Origin: Psychroflexus sp. ALD_RP9
Lineage (GTDB): Bacteria > Bacteroidota > Bacteroidia > Flavobacteriales > Flavobacteriaceae
Length of the DNA stretch: 64,000 nt
Direction: 5' to 3'
Assembly: GCF_017311165.1 (NCBI RefSeq)
Contig: NZ_CP062973.1
Span: 1,178,001 to 1,242,000, forward strand
Shown: positions 8,200 to 17,008 of the stretch, in pieces
Numbering within the stretch: position 1 is the first letter of the stretch
How the letters are laid out: each line of letters opens with the position of its first letter
Notes under the pieces: generated by a model
Told to the model about the DNA's origin: nothing
The model's database searches: none
What the model saw: the letters and a program-made list of their open reading frames with translations, nothing else
Made by a program: the position numbers and the translations under genes

Positions 8200-8637
8200 A
8201 TGTACGAAGTTTTTCAAATTGTTCACTCTTATTGGGCTTATCTTGTTTTACTTGTTTTAACACTAGCAACATTTAATGCTATTATTAAGACTTTAAACAA
8301 ATCAAGCTATGCAGCTAAAGATTTTAGAATCTCGTTATTTACTTTAATTGTTTCGCACTTGCAATTACTCATTGGCTTAGTGCTTTATTTTGTGCAGCCT
8401 TATTTCGTAGCCTTTTCAGAACAAGGAATGGGAGCGGTTATGAAAGACTCAACACTAAGACTATATTTAGTAGAACATCCTTTAACAATGATAATAGCTA
8501 TTGTGTTAATTACAATAGGCTATAGTAAGCATAAAAAGAAGCTGTCATCTACTAAAAAGTTTAGAACAATTGCTATTTTTTATGCCTTGGCATTGATTTT
8601 AGTTTTATCTAGAATTCCTTGGGATGCGTGGTTCTAA
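8200..8637 (+). CDS. Conserved four-helix membrane protein, function unknown
   Basis: This 145-residue protein is almost entirely hydrophobic, with about four transmembrane helices (roughly 10-30, 45-70, 85-105 and 120-140). It begins with VHSYWAYLVLL and has His in the first and third helices (VHSY, VEHPLTM). Related flavobacterial proteins are sometimes labelled cytochrome b-like because of these His residues, but I see no established haem-binding pattern and leave it unassigned. It ends at a strong bidirectional terminator shared with the convergent rpmA. Confidence 0.7.
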   Translation: MYEVFQIVHSYWAYLVLLVLTLATFNAIIKTLNKSSYAAKDFRISLFTLIVSHLQLLIGLVLYFVQPYFVAFSEQGMGAVMKDSTLRLYLVEHPLTMIIAIVLITIGYSKHKKKLSSTKKFRTIAIFYALALILVLSRIPWDAWF

Positions 8638-8656
8638 AAAGTTATTGACTGTAGAA

Positions 8657-8692
8657 TAAAAAAAACCTGTTGATTATTCAACAGGTTTTTTT
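8657..8692. terminator. Bidirectional rho-independent terminator
   Basis: The 10-bp perfect stem AACCTGTTGA / TCAACAGGTT has a 4-base loop, with an A-run before and eight T's after. It lies between the converging membrane protein gene and rpmA and serves both directions. Confidence 0.9.
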
Positions 8693-8712
8693 TATTCAAT
8701 TAAATGCAATTA

Positions 8713-8973
8713 TTATGCATTAATAGGTTCAACAGAAACATAAGACTTGTCATCTTTTGTTTTCTTAAACTGAACAATTCCATCTACTTTAGCGTGTAAT
8801 GTATGGTCTTTTCCAGCGTAAACATTAGCGCCAGGCTTATGTTTAGTACCACGTTGTCTAACAATAATATTGCCAGCAATAGCTGCTTGACCACCAAATA
8901 TTTTAACGCCTAAACGTTTCGATTCTGACTCTCTACCGTTCTTAGAACTACCTACACCTTTCTTATGTGCCAT
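8713..8973 (-). CDS. rpmA: 50S ribosomal protein L27
   Basis: This 86-residue protein of the large ribosomal subunit has its N-terminus near the peptidyl transferase centre. The typical start [18 protein letters not shown] is present, followed by LGVKIFGGQ and [15 protein letters not shown]. The N-terminus begins directly with the mature AHKK form, so no Prp-type cleavage sequence is present. It is downstream of rplU in the same direction (16-base gap) and ends at the shared terminator. Confidence 0.98.
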   Translation of the reverse strand: MAHKKGVGSSKNGRESESKRLGVKIFGGQAAIAGNIIVRQRGTKHKPGANVYAGKDHTLHAKVDGIVQFKKTKDDKSYVSVEPINA

Positions 8974-8989
8974 GTCTAAAAGTTTTTAA

Positions 8990-9493
8990 TTATTTACTTA
9001 AAGCTTCAATTAATTCTGCTTTCTTCAATGAAGAATATCCTTCTAAACCTTGAGCTTTAGCCATTTCTTTAAGCTCAGCAACTGTGTGCTTACTCAAGTC
9101 TTTTGTTTCTTTGTTTTCAGTTTTAGCGGCTTCTTTACTTGGTTCTGCTTTTTTAGCAGTAGCAGAAGATTTTTTAGCTCCGCTAGCTGTAAGGTTTTCA
9201 ATTTGAATTTCAGTCAAGTATTGTCTATGACCGTTTTTCTTTTTGTAACCTTTTCTTCTTTTCTTTTTAAAGACAATAACCTTGTCTCCTTTCAGGTGCT
9301 TTAGGACTTTAGCGTCAACTTTTGCACCATCTATAGCTGGGGCGCCAATTGTTGTGTTAGTACCATCATTAAATAAAAGAACTTTATCAAAGCTAACTTG
9401 AGCTCCTTCATCTTCTTTTAATCGATGTACAAACACTTTTTGGTCTTTTGCAACTTTAAACTGCTGCCCTGCTATCTCTACGATTGCATACAT
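8990..9493 (-). CDS. rplU: 50S ribosomal protein L21 with C-terminal SAP-like extension
   Basis: Residues 1-103 are a normal bL21 (YAIVEIAGQQFKV at the start, KKKRRKGYKKKNGHRQYLTE near 77-96). The chain then continues for a further 64 residues: a Lys/Ala/Glu-rich linker (104-132) and a segment at 133-167 (LSKHTVAELKEMAKAQGLEG..., ending LIEALSK) that resembles the SAP / Rho N-terminal-like helix-extended-loop-helix. A standard bL21 is about 103 residues. Extensions occur in flavobacteria, but their role is not known to me; nucleic acid binding is plausible. It is cotranscribed with rpmA from a clear promoter at 9525-9553. Confidence 0.97.
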   Translation of the reverse strand: MYAIVEIAGQQFKVAKDQKVFVHRLKEDEGAQVSFDKVLLFNDGTNTTIGAPAIDGAKVDAKVLKHLKGDKVIVFKKKRRKGYKKKNGHRQYLTEIQIENLTASGAKKSSATAKKAEPSKEAAKTENKETKDLSKHTVAELKEMAKAQGLEGYSSLKKAELIEALSK

Positions 9494-9524
9494 AATGTTA
9501 TGTGTTTAATTTTAAAAATGTCTG

Positions 9525-9553
9525 CAAATATAGTGCTTAATTTTTAAATACAA
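9525..9553 (-). promoter_or_regulatory. rplU-rpmA promoter
   Basis: On the minus strand a TTG (9553-9551) is followed after exactly 18 bases by TATATTTG (9532-9525), a full match to the Bacteroidota promoter TTG-N17-23-TAnnTTTG. The start codon is 32 bases downstream of the box. Confidence 0.75.
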
Positions 9554-9557
9554 ACAT

Positions 9558-10004
9558 TTAATCTTCAGTTTGAATAGGATTTTTAAATAATTGCATGAAT
9601 GATAAAGTAAGCACTACCGTAGTGGCAAAGCCCATAATTGCAACCACAAAAGCAAAAATACCAGGACCAATATTATAACTATTAGAAAAGTTTGTTGCCA
9701 GTTGGTTAATAAAGTTAGGCTCAACTTCAGTAGCATAAATTGTCATAAAAATGGTAAACAAAATGCTACCTATAAACCCAGTTACAATTCCTGCACTAAA
9801 ACCAATACTGTAATTGTAATTAGATTTCAATTCAATTCTTCTAAACCTAATAGCTTCAAAAATAGCAAAACCAGTAATTACGCCATTAAACAAGCTAAAC
9901 AAAGGGTTTGTATGTAAGCCGAATAAAGATAATACTAAAAAATAAGCAATAAGCGATGTTGTTAAAGCAACACCAAATCTAATTGGAAGTATAAATTTTG
10001 TCAT
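9558..10004 (-). CDS. DUF4199-like membrane protein
   Basis: This 148-residue protein has four predicted transmembrane helices (about 8-28, 33-48, 67-92 and 115-140). Its arrangement, with IGFSAGIVTGFIGSILFTIF in the third helix and a short polar loop before the last helix, resembles the DUF4199 family common in Bacteroidota. No catalytic or transport motif is visible and the function is unknown. It stands alone between the rplU promoter and the divergent M16 peptidase operon. Confidence 0.6.
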   Translation of the reverse strand: MTKFILPIRFGVALTTSLIAYFLVLSLFGLHTNPLFSLFNGVITGFAIFEAIRFRRIELKSNYNYSIGFSAGIVTGFIGSILFTIFMTIYATEVEPNFINQLATNFSNSYNIGPGIFAFVVAIMGFATTVVLTLSFMQLFKNPIQTED

Positions 10005-10180
10005 AATCTAATTTTTTCCTCAAATTAGTATAAATTAATTAATGCGTGTTTTAACATCATGTTAATTGTGCCAAAACTATAAGAAATTCATAATTTATCT
10101 AAAAATTTGAAAAAAATATAGCCATATTTGTAACAACTTGATTTATTGATAAACTAACATATAAACTAAAACAACTTAAA

Positions 10181-11509
10181 ATGATTAAAAAACTTAACTT
10201 ATTGTTTCTGCTTTGTGCTAGTGCAACAATGTTTGCTCAGCAAGTAGAATTTGAAGAGTACCAACTTGACAACGGTTTAGATGTGATTATTCATCAAGAT
10301 AATTCTGTTCCTGTTGTAACAGTTGGTGTAATGTACCACGTTGGGGCTAAAGATGAAGCACCAGGACGTACAGGTTTTGCTCATTTTTTTGAACATCTTT
10401 TATTTGAAGGTACAAAAAATATTGAGCGAGGCGAATGGTTTAATATTGTAGCTGCTAATGGTGGCAGTAATAACGCAAACACGACTCAAGACAGAACTTA
10501 TTATTACGAAACTTTTCCATCAAACGCTTTAGAGCTTGGTTTATGGATGGAGTCTGAACGTATGCTTCACCCTGTTATTAATCAAGTTGGTGTAGATACA
10601 CAAAACGAAGTGGTAAAAGAAGAAAAACGTTCACGAATTGATAATGCACCTTACGGTAAAATTATTTATGCTACAGGTATTAATAAATATATGTTTGACA
10701 AGCATCCGTACAAAAACTCTGTTATCGGTACAATGCAAGATCTTGATGCCGCTGAATTAGAAGAGTTTAAAGCTTTTTTTGATAAATATTACGGCCCAAA
10801 CAACGCAACTTTAGTTGTTGCTGGTAATTTAGAGATAGACGAAACTAAAGCAATGATTCAAGATTACTTTGGTCCAGTAAAATCTAAACCAGAAGTTGAG
10901 CGTGTAGATATTACTGAAGAACCAATTACTGAAACCATTAAAGCTACTGAATACGATAGCAATATTCAGATCCCTATTAAAGCTCACGTATACAGAATTC
11001 CTGGTATGAGTGAAAGAGATTCATATGTAATGAGCATGATATCTTCAATCTTAACCGATGGAAAAAGCTCAAGAATGTACAAGCGTATGGTCGATGACGA
11101 AAAAGTTGCACTGCAAGTTTTAGCTTTCCCAAGACCTATGGAAGATTATGGAACTTACATTATGGGTGCACTTCCATTAGGCGATACTCCACTTGAGAAA
11201 TTAGCTGAAATTATGGATGATGAAGTAAATAAATTAAAAACTGAACTGATCTCTGAACGCGAATATCAAAAACTTCAAAATAAATTTGAAAACCAATTTG
11301 TAAATTCAAATTCAAGTATTCAAGGTATTGCTTCTTCATTAGCTACATATCATGTATTATATGGCAATGCTAATCTCATTAATGAAGAAATAGACATTTA
11401 TAGAAGTATCACTCGAGAAGAAATAAAAGAAGTTGCCAACAAGTATCTAAATAAAAACCAAAGACTTGACTTAGACTATCTTCCAGAATCAGAAAAAGAA
11501 CAAAAATAA
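10181..11509 (+). CDS. Secreted M16 zinc peptidase, catalytic subunit
   Basis: This 442-residue protein has a Sec signal peptide (1-19, ending MFAQ). The M16 inverted zinc motif HxxEH is present as HFFEH at residues 68-72, with the third ligand Glu in VVKEEKR at about 147-148. The fold has the two M16 halves of about 200 residues each. Small M16 subunits of this type work as a pair with a second subunit that lacks the zinc site, here encoded 5 bases downstream. Location is the periplasm or outer surface; the substrates are probably short peptides (family knowledge). Confidence 0.93.
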   Translation: MIKKLNLLFLLCASATMFAQQVEFEEYQLDNGLDVIIHQDNSVPVVTVGVMYHVGAKDEAPGRTGFAHFFEHLLFEGTKNIERGEWFNIVAANGGSNNANTTQDRTYYYETFPSNALELGLWMESERMLHPVINQVGVDTQNEVVKEEKRSRIDNAPYGKIIYATGINKYMFDKHPYKNSVIGTMQDLDAAELEEFKAFFDKYYGPNNATLVVAGNLEIDETKAMIQDYFGPVKSKPEVERVDITEEPITETIKATEYDSNIQIPIKAHVYRIPGMSERDSYVMSMISSILTDGKSSRMYKRMVDDEKVALQVLAFPRPMEDYGTYIMGALPLGDTPLEKLAEIMDDEVNKLKTELISEREYQKLQNKFENQFVNSNSSIQGIASSLATYHVLYGNANLINEEIDIYRSITREEIKEVANKYLNKNQRLDLDYLPESEKEQK

Positions 11510-11514
11510 GCACT

Positions 11515-13578
11515 ATGAAATTTAAACTTATAACCTTAATTGTATTGTGCATTTTCGCAACAAGTGTTAATGCTCAAATCGATAGATCAACTATGCCAAA
11601 ACCTGGTCCAGCACCAAAAGTTAACATTGGCGAGCCAGACCGCTTTAGTCTTAAAAATGGGCTTGAAGTTTTAGTTGTAGAAAACCATAAATTACCAAGA
11701 ATTTCAGCAAGCTTAATAATAGATAATAAGCCTTACACAGCCGATAAACCAGGTACATCAAGTCTAGTTTCTTCATTGCTAGGTACGGGAACTGAAAATA
11801 TCTCTAAAGATGAATTTAACGAAGAAATTGATTTCCTAGGGGCGAGAGTCAGTTTTGGCTCAGAAAGTGCTTTTGCTAGTTCATTATCTAAGTACTTTCC
11901 TAGAATTTTAGAATTAATGGCTGAAGGAGCTCTTAATCCTTTATTTACACAAGAAGAATTTGAGGCTGAAAAAACTAAACTGATTGAAGGTTTAAAAACA
12001 GACGAAAAAAGCGTTGCAGCCATCGGAAGCCGAGTTGCATCTGCATTAGCTTATGGTAAAAACCATCCTTACGGTCAATTTGTTACTCCTGAAACAGTTG
12101 AAGCAATTACACTTAAAGATGTACAAAATACTTATCGTAATTACTTTGTGCCAGAAAATGCTTATATGGTAATTGTTGGTGATATCACTAAAAAAGAAGC
12201 TAAGAAACTTGTAAAAGAGTATTTTTCTGACTGGAAAAAAGCAACACCACCAAATGTAAGTTTGCCAGCTGTTAAAAATGCTCAATATGCGCAAATTAAT
12301 TTTGTTGATATGCCAAATGCAGTACAGAGTCAAATTACTGTCGAAAATACGGTAGATTTACAAATGAATAATCCAGATTATTTCCCAGTTTTAGTAGCTA
12401 ATCAAATTCTTGGAGGTAGTTTCGGAAGCTATTTGAATATGAACCTTCGTGAAGACAAAGGTTATACTTATGGCGCAGGATCTAATATAGGTGCAAGCCG
12501 TTATGCTTCTCGATTTACAGCCTCAGCAAGTGTTAGAAACGCTGTTACAGACAGCGCTGTGGTTGAATTTTTAAAAGAAATTAAGCGTATTAGAACGGAA
12601 GATGTTGATGCTGAAAAACTTGAAGATGTTAAAAGTAAATTTGCTGGTAACTTTGTAATGCGTCTCGAGAGACCATCAACCATTGCAAACTATGCTTTAA
12701 ACATAGAGACTAATGACTTACCTGAAGATTTTTACGAAACTTATCTTGAGAAAATAAACGCTGTTTCAGTTGAAGATGTTAAACGTGTTGCTCAAAAATA
12801 CCTTAAACTTGATAAAATAAGAGTTGTTATCGCTGGTAAAGGTGTAGACGTTGCCGAAAATTTAGAAAAAATTAAATTTAACGACAAAAAACTTCCGGTT
12901 CTATATTTTGATAAGAAAGCGAATAAAATAGATAAGCCAGAATTCAAAAAACCATTACCAGAAGGTGTAACAGTTGCCACAATTTATGAAGATTACATCA
13001 ATGCAATTGGTGGCAGAGAGAAAGCTGAAGATGTCAACTCAATCTACATGAAAGGTAGTGCTAGCATGCAAGGTATGACGCTTGCTTTAGAGCAAAAAAT
13101 GACCAAAGAAGGAAAGCAAAGCGTTGCTATTTTAATGAATGGAAATCCATTAAGCCTTCAAGTTTTTAATGGTGAATCAGGTTATATTGTTCAACAGGGA
13201 CAACGTATTGAAATGACAGATGAACAAATAGAAAGCTTTAAATCTACAGGTGGTGCTATTCCTGAACTAAGTGTTTCAGAAGATGCTGAACTTACAGGTA
13301 TTGAAAATGTAAATGGCAAAGATGCTTATGCTATTAAAATATCTGATAACATGACTGAGTATTACAGTACTGAAACTGGCTTAAAACTTCAAACTAAAAC
13401 CGTTGTAGAGCAAATGGGTAGAAGTATGGAAACTCTTGTAATGTACGACGATTATAAAGAGGTAAACGGCGTTATGATGCCACACGTCTTAACTCAGAGT
13501 TTTGGTCCTAGAAAACTTGATTTTAATATGAGTGAAGTTAAAATTAACGAAGGCGTTTCAGATAAAGACTTTGAATAA
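11515..13578 (+). CDS. M16 peptidase partner subunit (no zinc site) with C-terminal extra domain
   Basis: This 687-residue secreted protein has a signal peptide ending NAQ (about residue 21). Residues about 35-455 form the M16 fold, but the position of HxxEH reads SSLLGTGT, so it cannot bind zinc. It does carry the R/Y pair in NLREDKGYTYGAG that completes the active site of the catalytic partner. Residues about 480-687 are an additional beta-rich domain (DYINAIGGREKAEDVNS, ending in a KINEGVSDKDFE-type tail) resembling LolA/lipoprotein-sorting-like domains. It is cotranscribed with the catalytic subunit and ends at a terminator. Confidence 0.9.
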   Translation: MKFKLITLIVLCIFATSVNAQIDRSTMPKPGPAPKVNIGEPDRFSLKNGLEVLVVENHKLPRISASLIIDNKPYTADKPGTSSLVSSLLGTGTENISKDEFNEEIDFLGARVSFGSESAFASSLSKYFPRILELMAEGALNPLFTQEEFEAEKTKLIEGLKTDEKSVAAIGSRVASALAYGKNHPYGQFVTPETVEAITLKDVQNTYRNYFVPENAYMVIVGDITKKEAKKLVKEYFSDWKKATPPNVSLPAVKNAQYAQINFVDMPNAVQSQITVENTVDLQMNNPDYFPVLVANQILGGSFGSYLNMNLREDKGYTYGAGSNIGASRYASRFTASASVRNAVTDSAVVEFLKEIKRIRTEDVDAEKLEDVKSKFAGNFVMRLERPSTIANYALNIETNDLPEDFYETYLEKINAVSVEDVKRVAQKYLKLDKIRVVIAGKGVDVAENLEKIKFNDKKLPVLYFDKKANKIDKPEFKKPLPEGVTVATIYEDYINAIGGREKAEDVNSIYMKGSASMQGMTLALEQKMTKEGKQSVAILMNGNPLSLQVFNGESGYIVQQGQRIEMTDEQIESFKSTGGAIPELSVSEDAELTGIENVNGKDAYAIKISDNMTEYYSTETGLKLQTKTVVEQMGRSMETLVMYDDYKEVNGVMMPHVLTQSFGPRKLDFNMSEVKINEGVSDKDFE

Positions 13579-13604
13579 TAAAGAATAGTAAAATTCAATT
13601 AAAG

Positions 13605-13634
13605 AAGCCGTTTCATTAGGAACGGCTTTTTTTA
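13605..13634. terminator. Rho-independent terminator
   Basis: The stem AAGCCGTT / AACGGCTT (13605-13612 and 13621-13628), with an 8-base loop and a run of seven T's, terminates the M16 operon. It also overlaps the 3' end of the convergent permease gene. Confidence 0.85.
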
Positions 13635-14522
13635 TGTTTTTTTCAATTTTCTTTTCCGATTAGATAAGTAAACACCAAGCAATATTATGCCACCAGCACC
13701 AAGTTGGTATAAATTAAAAGATTCACCATCTAAAATGCCCCAAAATAAAGCCACAACAGGAATTAAATATGTTACTGATGTAGAAAATACAGGGTTAGAT
13801 AACTGTATTAATCGATTAAATATAATTTTTGCTAAAGCAGTGCCTAATAAAGCTAAAACTAAGACATAATAAAGTGACTCTTGTACCACAGCATTAGATA
13901 AATTTTCTGCATTAAAAAAATTAGTAGCTAATAGAAGCCCAAATGCGAAAGGAATTAAAACGATAAATGAGCCAGTTGCGATACCTAAAGCCGAAATATC
14001 TTGTAAATAAGATTTAATAATATTAGCATTAAATGCATACATTAAAGAAGCGATAACTGGTAATAGAGCATACCAATAGTTTTGACCTGGATTTAAAGAT
14101 GCTCCAGCAAAAATGAGTAAAGCCGAACCTAAAAGGCCTACCAAAACACCCCAAAATTGTTGTTTATTAAACATAGCTCCAAAAAATGTAATCCCAACTA
14201 TTAAAGCTAATAGCGGTACAGTTGAGTTTAAAATTGAGGCTATAGCACTATCTATTTCAGTTTCGGCATAGGCAAATAATATACTCGGAAAAAGTGTACC
14301 AATAAATCCTGATATAGCAATCCAAAACCACTGTTTTTGCTTAATCTGTTTTGCCTTTTTAAAACCAATTGCAGATAAAAAAAGTCCAGTAATTAATACA
14401 CGCACGGCACCTAACTGAATAGGCGTTAAGCCTTCAAGCCCCTTTTTAATTAGGATAAATGAACTTCCCCAAAGTAATGATAGTGCAATTAAATACACCC
14501 ATTTTAAATAATGATTTGGCAC
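13632..14522 (-). CDS. EamA/DMT family transporter
   Basis: This 296-residue inner-membrane protein has ten predicted helices arranged as two EamA repeats. The first repeat holds LLWGSSFILIKKGLEGLTPIQLG and the second begins near YAFNANIIKSYL. Family members export metabolites or amino acids; the substrate cannot be inferred here. The start is GTG at 14522 (V/M-PNHYLKW); no upstream Met is available. The C-terminus ends in a Lys/Arg-rich cytoplasmic tail. The gene lies alone, convergent with the M16 operon. Confidence 0.88.
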   Translation of the reverse strand: MPNHYLKWVYLIALSLLWGSSFILIKKGLEGLTPIQLGAVRVLITGLFLSAIGFKKAKQIKQKQWFWIAISGFIGTLFPSILFAYAETEIDSAIASILNSTVPLLALIVGITFFGAMFNKQQFWGVLVGLLGSALLIFAGASLNPGQNYWYALLPVIASLMYAFNANIIKSYLQDISALGIATGSFIVLIPFAFGLLLATNFFNAENLSNAVVQESLYYVLVLALLGTALAKIIFNRLIQLSNPVFSTSVTYLIPVVALFWGILDGESFNLYQLGAGGIILLGVYLSNRKRKLKKT

Positions 14523-14616
14523 AATTTAATGTTTTGCGCAAAAGTCTCGTTTAATATTGAAGTTGTATAATAATTTTGGGTTAAAATTTCAAGTTGAAAT
14601 TTTATAATAAACCTAA

Positions 14617-15186
14617 TTACTTCCAGCGCATAGTTTCGACAATGTGCTTTAAGTCCTTTTTTATATAGGAAGCAGCTGGCAAAATAGAATCGTAATTCGG
14701 CGCTGTTTTAAAGTAAATTGACCCTGTAACAAAGTGTTGTAAACTATCGGTTAAATAAAATTGAGCTTGAGAAGCCGCATTACCTTCAACCTCATAAAAG
14801 TTACCATAAGTTTTTGCAATGTTATTAGTATAAATATCAGCTTCAATGGCATCGGCTTTTATAGTATGCTTTAGTGGTAGTTTTTGAGCATCTGTTAAAA
14901 GTGCTTTTAGATTATTGTTGATAGGTTTGTAAGTAAGAAAAATGGTTGCACCAAGCTTTGGGTAACGTATATTAAAAGAGCAACGATCATAATTTTGAAG
15001 TGCTTCTAGTTTAGCGATTTGGTTAATTTCAAATTGAAACGGACAATCAGATTTAATTAATTGATAACTCGGCGATTGATATTCTAAAGCCAAAAAGGCT
15101 TTTTGCTTAGGTTGAACTTTAGACTCACAACCCAATAAGCTAAATATTAAAATAATTGCGAATGATAGCTTAGGAATTTGAGACAT
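14617..15186 (-). CDS. gldD: Gliding motility lipoprotein GldD
   Basis: This 189-residue lipoprotein (lipobox LLGC, Cys at about 20) is required for gliding and for the associated type IX secretion in Flavobacterium. Diagnostic segments are the Pro/Tyr-rich YQSPSYQLIKSDCPFQFEIN, the DRCSFNIRYPKLGATIFLTY block, and FYLTDSLQHFVTGSIYF. The ATG at 15186 gives a proper signal peptide; a longer frame from 15225 adds a polar N-terminus and is unlikely. It overlaps the end of gldE by 17 bases, and the order gldD-gldE-ssb-mutY is the same as in characterised gliding flavobacteria. Confidence 0.93.
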   Translation of the reverse strand: MSQIPKLSFAIILIFSLLGCESKVQPKQKAFLALEYQSPSYQLIKSDCPFQFEINQIAKLEALQNYDRCSFNIRYPKLGATIFLTYKPINNNLKALLTDAQKLPLKHTIKADAIEADIYTNNIAKTYGNFYEVEGNAASQAQFYLTDSLQHFVTGSIYFKTAPNYDSILPAASYIKKDLKHIVETMRWK

Positions 15187-16501
15187 GTTTTTTAACTTTA
15201 ATTTGTTTAATTCGTTTATTATCAACTACTTCAATAGTGAACTTATAACTCAAGTAGGTAATGACTTGATTTTTGATGGGAAGACTTTTCGAAATTTCAA
15301 GAACAAAACCTGCTATAGTTTCAGATTCACCTTTATCATTTTCAAATTGTTCTTGTTCTTCTTCATCAAGTTCAAATATCCTATAAAAATCTTTAAGGGC
15401 TGTTTTACCTTCAAATATAAAGGTATGTTCATCAATTTTAGAGAATATTAAATCTTCATCATCATATTCATCACTAATATCCCCAACAATTTCTTCAATA
15501 ATATCTTCTAAAGAAATTAGTCCGCTTGTGCCACCGTATTCATCTACAACAATGGCTAAGTGGTTTTTTTGTGATTTAAAATCGTTCAATAAATCATCTA
15601 ATTTTTTGTTTTCAGGGACAAAATAAGGTTCTCGCAATAACTTTTGCCATTCAAAATTGTCGAGATCACGATAAGGCAGTAAATCTTTAACATATAAAAT
15701 GCCAATAATATTATCAACGTTTTCTTCGAAAACAGGTATCCTTGAGTAACCTTCTTCTACAATTTGAACTAATACCTCATTAAATTTGGTTGTCGTTTCT
15801 AGAGCAAACATATCAAGTCTAGGTTTCATGACTTGTTTAACATCTGTGTTGCCAAAAGAAACAATACCTTTTAATATTTTTTTTTCGTCTATGGTTGTTT
15901 CAGCTTCGTGCGTTAACTCAAGCGCTTGTGATAGCTGGTCTATACTTAAGTTAGATTTTTGTTTACCAAACTTATTGTGTATGCTTATGGTAACTGCTCT
16001 CATGGGTAAACTTAATGGCGAAAAGAATTTGTCTAAAAAGCCAAGTGGAATGGCCATAAATTGAGCAAATTCAACACTATTTCTGTTGGCATAGACTTTG
16101 GGTAAAATTTCACCAAAAAGGAGAATCAAGAAGGTTACCAAACCAATATCAATCACTAATTTTAAGCTCAATCCTGACCAGTAAATATTCGTGCCTTGAA
16201 AAAAGAAATCGCTTACAGAGCTATAAATGAGTACAATAGCAATATTGATGAAGTTATTAGCAATCAAAATTGTGGCTAACAACTTTTTTGGTCGATCAAG
16301 TAGCCTAATTAAGATATGGTCTTTTGGAGTTAAATTATTGTGGTCAGTATCAAAATCGGTTGGTTTAAGAGAAAACAGGGCAACTTCAGAACCAGATATT
16401 AAGGCTGAACAAAGTAATAATATCACCAAAATAATAAGTTTAATAATTTCGGTGGTCGGGATGCTGATTAATAAAAATAAACTCGAGGGTTCAGGTTCCA
16501 A
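15170..16501 (-). CDS. gldE: Gliding motility-associated protein GldE (CNNM/CBS membrane protein)
   Basis: This 443-residue protein starts with three to four transmembrane helices (about 15-160; SALISGSEVALFSL is the typical DUF21/CNNM motif). A pair of CBS domains follows (about 220-345; VMKPRLDMFAL, then HLAIVVDEYGGTSGLISLED), and then a CorC_HlyC transporter-associated domain (about 360-440, with ETIAGFVLE). Such proteins are related to Mg/Co efflux proteins; in gliding bacteria GldE works with GldD. The start appears to be TTG at 16501, as no nearby ATG keeps the first helix intact. It is cotranscribed with ssb upstream. Confidence 0.93.
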   Translation of the reverse strand: MEPEPSSLFLLISIPTTEIIKLIILVILLLCSALISGSEVALFSLKPTDFDTDHNNLTPKDHILIRLLDRPKKLLATILIANNFINIAIVLIYSSVSDFFFQGTNIYWSGLSLKLVIDIGLVTFLILLFGEILPKVYANRNSVEFAQFMAIPLGFLDKFFSPLSLPMRAVTISIHNKFGKQKSNLSIDQLSQALELTHEAETTIDEKKILKGIVSFGNTDVKQVMKPRLDMFALETTTKFNEVLVQIVEEGYSRIPVFEENVDNIIGILYVKDLLPYRDLDNFEWQKLLREPYFVPENKKLDDLLNDFKSQKNHLAIVVDEYGGTSGLISLEDIIEEIVGDISDEYDDEDLIFSKIDEHTFIFEGKTALKDFYRIFELDEEEQEQFENDKGESETIAGFVLEISKSLPIKNQVITYLSYKFTIEVVDNKRIKQIKVKKHVSNS

Positions 16502-16519
16502 TTTGAAACTAAATTTAAA

Positions 16520-16972
16520 TTAAAATGGTAAATCGTCATTATCTTCTTCGATAGGCGGATTTTGTGCCTTAGATGCCTGAGCTTTTTGTGGCTCTGAAGG
16601 GTTTGTAGTTGCAGCAGTAGGGTTTACACTATCTTTTGGAGTTAAAAAGGTAAACTCAGTACATTGTACATCAGTGGTGTAGCGATCCATACCTTTATCA
16701 TCTTGCCACTTACGGGTTTTGATGCGCCCTTCTATATAAACTTTATCTCCTTTTTTTAGATACTTTTCACAAATTTCTGCAGCTTTATTTCGCACAACAA
16801 TGTTATGCCATTCTGTGTTGCTTACTTTTTCGTTAGTAGATTTGTTAATATATTCTTCGTTAGTTGCTAAAGGAAATCGGCCAATACAGCCGCCACCATC
16901 AAAATAAGTCATTTTAACATCGTCACCAGTGTGACCAATAAGCATTACTTTATTTAAAGTTCCTGAAGCCAT
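16520..16972 (-). CDS. ssb: Single-stranded DNA-binding protein
   Basis: This 150-residue SSB has an OB fold (residues 1-110; GTLNKVMLIGHTGDDVKMTY, then NIVVRNKAAEICEKYLKKGDKVYIEGR). A disordered Pro/Ala/Gln-rich linker follows, and the acidic tip DDLPF recruits repair and replication proteins. It lies 36 bases downstream of mutY and 18 bases upstream of gldE on the same strand, so DNA repair and gliding genes share an operon here, a known flavobacterial arrangement. Confidence 0.97.
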   Translation of the reverse strand: MASGTLNKVMLIGHTGDDVKMTYFDGGGCIGRFPLATNEEYINKSTNEKVSNTEWHNIVVRNKAAEICEKYLKKGDKVYIEGRIKTRKWQDDKGMDRYTTDVQCTEFTFLTPKDSVNPTAATTNPSEPQKAQASKAQNPPIEEDNDDLPF

Positions 16973-17008
16973 AACATTATAATTAATTGGTAAAAGTAAT
17001 AAAAAGAT

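Noticed and set aside
9050..9304. Plus-strand reading frame opposite rplU
   Set aside because: Phe/Ser-rich frame with no family features, fully antisense to a ribosomal protein gene.
12046..12333. Minus-strand frame inside the second M16 gene
   Set aside because: Composition is that of an antisense shadow and the gene on the other strand is well supported.
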